Source: Rodentibacter sp901420285
GTDB taxonomy: Bacteria > Pseudomonadota > Gammaproteobacteria > Enterobacterales > Pasteurellaceae
Direction of reading: 5' to 3'
Length of the DNA: 64,000 nucleotides
Assembly: GCF_041734645.1 (NCBI RefSeq)
Contig: NZ_CP162010.1
Location: forward strand, 496,001-560,000
Below are positions 60,891-64,000 of the stretch, piece by piece; positions within the stretch are counted from its first letter, which is position 1, and the number at the start of each line of letters is the position of its first letter. The notes under the pieces are model-generated. The model was not told the origin of the DNA, made no database searches, and saw only the letters and a program-made list of their open reading frames with translations. The position numbers and the translations under genes were made by a program.

Positions 60891-60927
60891 AAAAGCTATA
60901 TTTCTACAAGAAGTATAGCTTTTTTAT
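60891..60927 (+). terminator. Terminator of the dcw-lpxC cluster
   Basis: AAAAGCTATA (60891-60900) and TATAGCTTTT (60914-60923) with further T. Confidence 0.8.
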
Positions 60928-61041
60928 TGTATTAATTGCTCCTAAAACGTCACTCAATTTTGGAAAAACTCGCAAAAAGCAACTGTGCTTGATGCCTCAA
61001 AATATGTCGAAAGACGCAGTAATCTTCAAATAAGGATAAAT

Positions 61042-62199
61042 ATGGCTTTAGAACTATCCGAAATTCGTCAACAAATTACGCAAATTGACCGTAGTTTGCT
61101 GAAGTTGCTTTCTGAGCGCCATCGCTTGGCTTTTGATGTGGTAAGAAGTAAAGAAGTGACCCAAAAAGCTTTGCGTGATGTGGAACGTGAGCAGCAACTT
61201 TTGCAAGAATTGGTACAATTTGCTGAAAATGAAAATTATCAACTTGAACCGCAATATATTACTTCTATTTTCCAAAAAATTATTGAAGATTCGGTTTTGA
61301 CCCAACAAGTTTATTTACAGCAAAAACTTAATGAACAACGTGAAGAAAATCTGCATATTGCATTCTTGGGCAAACGCGGTTCTTATTCAAACTTAGCCGC
61401 GCGCAATTATGCCGCTCGCTATCAAAAACAGTTTGTAGAGCTCGGTTGCGAGTCTTTTGAGCAAGTATTTGAGAAAGTGCAGAATGGTGAGGCCGATTTT
61501 GGTATTTTACCGTTGGAAAATACCACGTCGGGGGCGATTAACGAGGTGTACGATCTGCTACAACATACGGATTTATCGCTTGTAGGCGAACTGGCCTATC
61601 CAATCAAACACTGTGTATTAGTGAATGGTAATACGGATTTAAGCCAAATTGACACGCTTTATAGTCATCCGCAAGTGATTCAGCAATGCAGTCAATTCAT
61701 TCACCTTCTTAAACGCGTTCATATTGAATATTGTGAAAGCAGCTCTCATGCGATGCAGTTGGTCGCCCGTTTAAACAAGTCAAATATTGCTGCATTAGGT
61801 AATGAAGACGGGGGCAAGCTGTATGGTTTGAACGTGTTGAAAAACAACATCGCCAACCAAGCAAATAACATCACTCGCTTTATTGTTGTAGCGAAGCAGC
61901 CGCGCGAAGTGTCGCCACAGATTCACACGAAAACCTTGCTGTTGATGACGACTTCACAACAAGTCGGTTCTTTAGTGGATGCACTTTTAGTGTTTAAAAA
62001 GCACAATATTAATATGACTAAGCTTGAATCCCGTCCGATTTACGGAAAGCCTTGGGAGGAGATGTTTTATTTGGAAATCGAAGCGAATATTCATCATCCT
62101 GACACTCTTCAAGCTTTGGATGAATTAAAAGCTTGCAGTAACTACTTGAAAATTTTAGGTTGTTATCCAAGTGAGATTGTAAAACCGGTGAATGTCTAA
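61042..62199 (+). CDS. pheA: Bifunctional chorismate mutase / prephenate dehydratase
   Basis: Two steps of phenylalanine synthesis. The ATG at 61042 (TAAGGATAAAT) gives 385 residues, as in H. influenzae; longer in-frame extension upstream lacks a ribosome site. Chorismate mutase domain about 1-90, dehydratase about 105-285 with the NNITRFIVVA motif, ACT domain with ESRPIYGKPWEEMFYLE for feedback by phenylalanine. No Phe-rich leader peptide is seen upstream. Confidence 0.97.
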   Translation: MALELSEIRQQITQIDRSLLKLLSERHRLAFDVVRSKEVTQKALRDVEREQQLLQELVQFAENENYQLEPQYITSIFQKIIEDSVLTQQVYLQQKLNEQREENLHIAFLGKRGSYSNLAARNYAARYQKQFVELGCESFEQVFEKVQNGEADFGILPLENTTSGAINEVYDLLQHTDLSLVGELAYPIKHCVLVNGNTDLSQIDTLYSHPQVIQQCSQFIHLLKRVHIEYCESSSHAMQLVARLNKSNIAALGNEDGGKLYGLNVLKNNIANQANNITRFIVVAKQPREVSPQIHTKTLLLMTTSQQVGSLVDALLVFKKHNINMTKLESRPIYGKPWEEMFYLEIEANIHHPDTLQALDELKACSNYLKILGCYPSEIVKPVNV

Positions 62200-62203
62200 A
62201 AAA

Positions 62204-62229
62204 ACGCGGTCAGCTAATTTTGACCGCGT
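62204..62229. terminator. Inverted repeat, possible bidirectional terminator
   Basis: ACGCGGTCA (62204-62212) pairs with TGACCGCGT (62221-62229) between the convergent pheA and yjdM. A-runs precede it, so it fits leftward termination of yjdM best. Confidence 0.6.
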
Positions 62230-62233
62230 AAAG

Positions 62234-62560
62234 TTAAGCTTTTTTCAAAAACTCGGATTTCAGCATGATTTTTCCGCAGTCCACATTGTGATCGCCGTTG
62301 ACTAAACGGATGTTTTTGAATTTAGTGCCTTTTTTCAACACTTCGGACGAGCCTTTCAATTTTAGATCTTTAATTAAAAGCACATCATCGCCGTCGGCAA
62401 GCAAGTTACCGTTGCTGTCTTTGACGATGAGTTGCTCGTCGTCGACTTCCGCCGCTTCATTGCCGTTCCACTCATTACCGCAATCAGGACAAACGAAATT
62501 AACCGAATCGTGATAAACATATTCACCTCGGCATTTGGGGCAGGCTGGCATTTGATCCAT
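62234..62560 (-). CDS. yjdM: Zinc-ribbon protein YjdM (PhnA family)
   Basis: 108 residues from ATG 62560 (AAGGAAAACCCC before it); a start 114 bp upstream would add an unrelated stretch and overlap ytfJ. The N-terminal zinc ribbon CPKC...CPDC (residues about 7-28) is followed by the conserved PhnA domain (VKDSNGNLLADGDDVLLIKDLKLKGSS). Called PhnA historically, although a role in phosphonate use is not established. Confidence 0.92.
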   Translation of the reverse strand: MDQMPACPKCRGEYVYHDSVNFVCPDCGNEWNGNEAAEVDDEQLIVKDSNGNLLADGDDVLLIKDLKLKGSSEVLKKGTKFKNIRLVNGDHNVDCGKIMLKSEFLKKA

Positions 62561-62662
62561 GGGGTTTTCCTTCTTAAGTAAAATATAACGGGGCGCGAGT
62601 ATAGCAAAAAATGGCTTGCTCGCCAAAAATGCAATGTTTGGGAAAAGTATTTGAGGAAAATT

Positions 62663-63220
62663 ATGAAAATACAATTTTTAGTAACGATTTTGGGGGCAGC
62701 GATGATAAACGGTACGGTGTCCGCGCATAATTTACAGTCGGAGCAAGTCGTACCGCCGGTGAAAGTGGTCGAGTTCGGTGAGATTGTGATCATCGAAAAT
62801 AGCACCGCATTGAAGCCTTGGTATTCCTCGAGTTTGCCGGGCAAAGTGCGTGTAGTTCACCATTTAGCCGACAGAACCGCGGCAAAAGAGAAAAATCAAC
62901 CGATGATTGATGCGATTAAAGCAGCACATTTTGATCAGACTAAATATCAAACGACAACAATCATTAATGCCGATGATGCCATTGTCGGCACCGGTATGTT
63001 CGTAAAGCGCAGCGCCGAAAAAGGTAAAATTGAGAATCCTCACAGCCAAGTTATTTTGGATGATAAAGGTGCGGTCAAAAATGCTTGGAATTTACAGGAA
63101 AAAGACAGTTTGATTATCGTGTTGGATAAACAAGGCAAAGTGAAGTTTGCGAAGGAGGGCGCGTTATCGCAAAATGAAATTCAAACGGTACTTGCTTTGC
63201 TGAGGGATTTAATGCGTTGA
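62663..63220 (+). CDS. ytfJ: YtfJ-family periplasmic protein
   Basis: 185 residues from ATG 62663 (TTGAGGAAAATT before it), matching E. coli length of about 184. A signal peptide (MKIQFLVTILGAAMINGTVSA) is followed by a thioredoxin-fold-like domain (LPGKVRVVHHLADRTAAKEKN...). Function is unknown. Residues 47-52 (NSTALK) are encoded by a dispersed word at 62801-62811 just before the conserved region. Divergent from yjdM. Confidence 0.9.
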   Translation: MKIQFLVTILGAAMINGTVSAHNLQSEQVVPPVKVVEFGEIVIIENSTALKPWYSSSLPGKVRVVHHLADRTAAKEKNQPMIDAIKAAHFDQTKYQTTTIINADDAIVGTGMFVKRSAEKGKIENPHSQVILDDKGAVKNAWNLQEKDSLIIVLDKQGKVKFAKEGALSQNEIQTVLALLRDLMR

Positions 63221-63222
63221 TT

Positions 63223-63256
63223 AAAAAAAGCGGAAGATGGATTTCCGCTTTTTTTA
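63223..63256. terminator. Bidirectional terminator
   Basis: AAAAAAAGCGGAA (63223-63235) pairs with TTTCCGCTTTTTTT (63242-63255) between the convergent ytfJ and mrcB. Confidence 0.85.
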
Positions 63257-63274
63257 CATGCGTTTTCCTCTGAA

Positions 63275-64000
63275 TTATTGAGGCGAGGCTTCTTCCACCG
63301 GTGCATTATCAAGAACATCCCATACGCTCCCTTGTGGCGTTTCGGCCGATTGATCCGAAGCGCTGCTTTCCGCCGGCTGGCTTGTCGTCGCAGAAGATGA
63401 AGAACAGAAGTTTTGTCCATTGTTAACCCACACCGGAATCACGCGATTGCTGCTGCAATCCCAGCCACCATGTGGAGTGATTCCTATCCATTTGATATCC
63501 GAAGGTTTGTCTAAGGTGAGTTTTTCAATGTAAACGCGATTGAGATAATCTTTATAGATTTGTAATGCGCCAGATGCGCCGGTAAGTTTGGTTTCGCCGT
63601 TGTCATCGCGACCGAGCCAAATGGTGCTAACGTTTTTGCCGTCAATGCCGACAAACCAAGTATCGCGCGCATCGTTCGTGGTGCCCGTTTTCCCCGCTAG
63701 ACGAAGATCGGCGTAATCGTTTTGCAAACTGCGCGCCGTACCGCGTTCGACGGTTTGTTGCATGGCAAACAGTGTTTGGAAGGCGGCTTCACGCGGCACA
63801 ACTTGTTTGGCTTCTTTATCGTGTTGATAAATCAGATTGCCTTGGCGATCGACAATACTATCGATTGTGCTTAAATCAATTCTACCGCCCTGATTGGCAA
63901 TGGTTTGATAGAGCTTGGTCACGTCATAGGGCGAAATGGAATAAGAGCCGAGCAACATGGCGGGGACTTTCGGAATTTCTACATTGTCCCATCCCATCGC
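63275..64000 (-). CDS. mrcB: Penicillin-binding protein 1B, C-terminal part
   Basis: The 3' part (about 241 codons) of a class A bifunctional murein synthase; the rest lies beyond the window. The KTGTT motif (LRLAGKTGTTNDARDTWFVGID) and the following WLGRDDNGETKLTGASGALQIY match the transpeptidase domain of PBP1B rather than PBP1A. The tail after CSS is Ser/Gln/Glu-rich and ends NAPVEEASPQ. Confidence 0.92.
   Translation of the reverse strand, partial: AMGWDNVEIPKVPAMLLGSYSISPYDVTKLYQTIANQGGRIDLSTIDSIVDRQGNLIYQHDKEAKQVVPREAAFQTLFAMQQTVERGTARSLQNDYADLRLAGKTGTTNDARDTWFVGIDGKNVSTIWLGRDDNGETKLTGASGALQIYKDYLNRVYIEKLTLDKPSDIKWIGITPHGGWDCSSNRVIPVWVNNGQNFCSSSSATTSQPAESSASDQSAETPQGSVWDVLDNAPVEEASPQ

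Overview
The window is chromosomal DNA of a member of the Pasteurellaceae, close to Haemophilus/Aggregatibacter/Pasteurella but not assignable to a species from sequence alone. Evidence: protein lengths and sequences (ThrA 815 aa, PheA 385 aa, FtsA 425 aa, Apt 180 aa), the dcw gene order, copies of the Pasteurellaceae uptake word AAGTGCGGT, and the trimeric autotransporter repertoire. Most of the window is ordinary housekeeping DNA. Accessory or repeat-rich DNA is concentrated at about 15.8-29.7 kb and 39.3-40 kb.

Layout. 0-4.7 kb: 5' part of an effector-binding-domain gene, dnaK with a sigma-32-type promoter, a DUF945 (YdgA-like) protein and mgsA. 5-11.2 kb: pyruvate dehydrogenase operon aceE-aceF-lpdA. 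11.3-15.8 kb: NlpC/P60 lipoprotein, apt, dnaX (preceded by a 17-bp triplicated start region) and a DUF808 membrane protein. 15.8-18.3 kb: two small genes related to antitoxins, nested-hairpin repeat elements, and a (ACGC)21.5 tract inside a possible phase-variable reading frame. 18.3-28.6 kb: a 3429-residue trimeric autotransporter adhesin whose stalk consists of about 229 consecutive heptads, nearly all carrying an N-S-T sequon. 28.8-35.6 kb: unknown secreted or anchored protein, proA, holC, a 56-aa gene between two identical-type hairpin repeats, valS and yggS. 35.6-41.3 kb: thrL leader and attenuator, thrA, thrB, then 670 bp of repeat elements, then thrC. 41.6-42.4 kb: a 4'-phosphopantetheinyl transferase. 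42.4-60.9 kb: the complete dcw cluster mraZ-rsmH-ftsL-ftsI-murE-murF-mraY-murD-ftsW-murG-murC-ddlB-ftsQ-ftsA-ftsZ followed by lpxC, with an MraZ-box upstream. 61-64 kb: pheA, yjdM, ytfJ and the 3' part of mrcB.

The most striking signal is a dispersed 12-base word, CAATGCGGTGCT / AGCACCGCATTG. I count about 29 exact copies of its 11-base core outside the adhesin stalk, against six copies of the classical AAGTGCGGT. It behaves like an uptake signal sequence: it occurs in both orientations, as inverted pairs at gene ends that form terminator-like hairpins, and inside coding regions in several reading frames, often in protein linkers. It shares GCGGT with both known Pasteurellaceae uptake words. 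The same word encodes N-S-T-A-L in the adhesin stalk, where those codons are nearly frozen while neighbouring heptads use varied synonyms. I propose it as a candidate third dialect of uptake signal sequence. This is inference and needs genome-wide counts and uptake assays.
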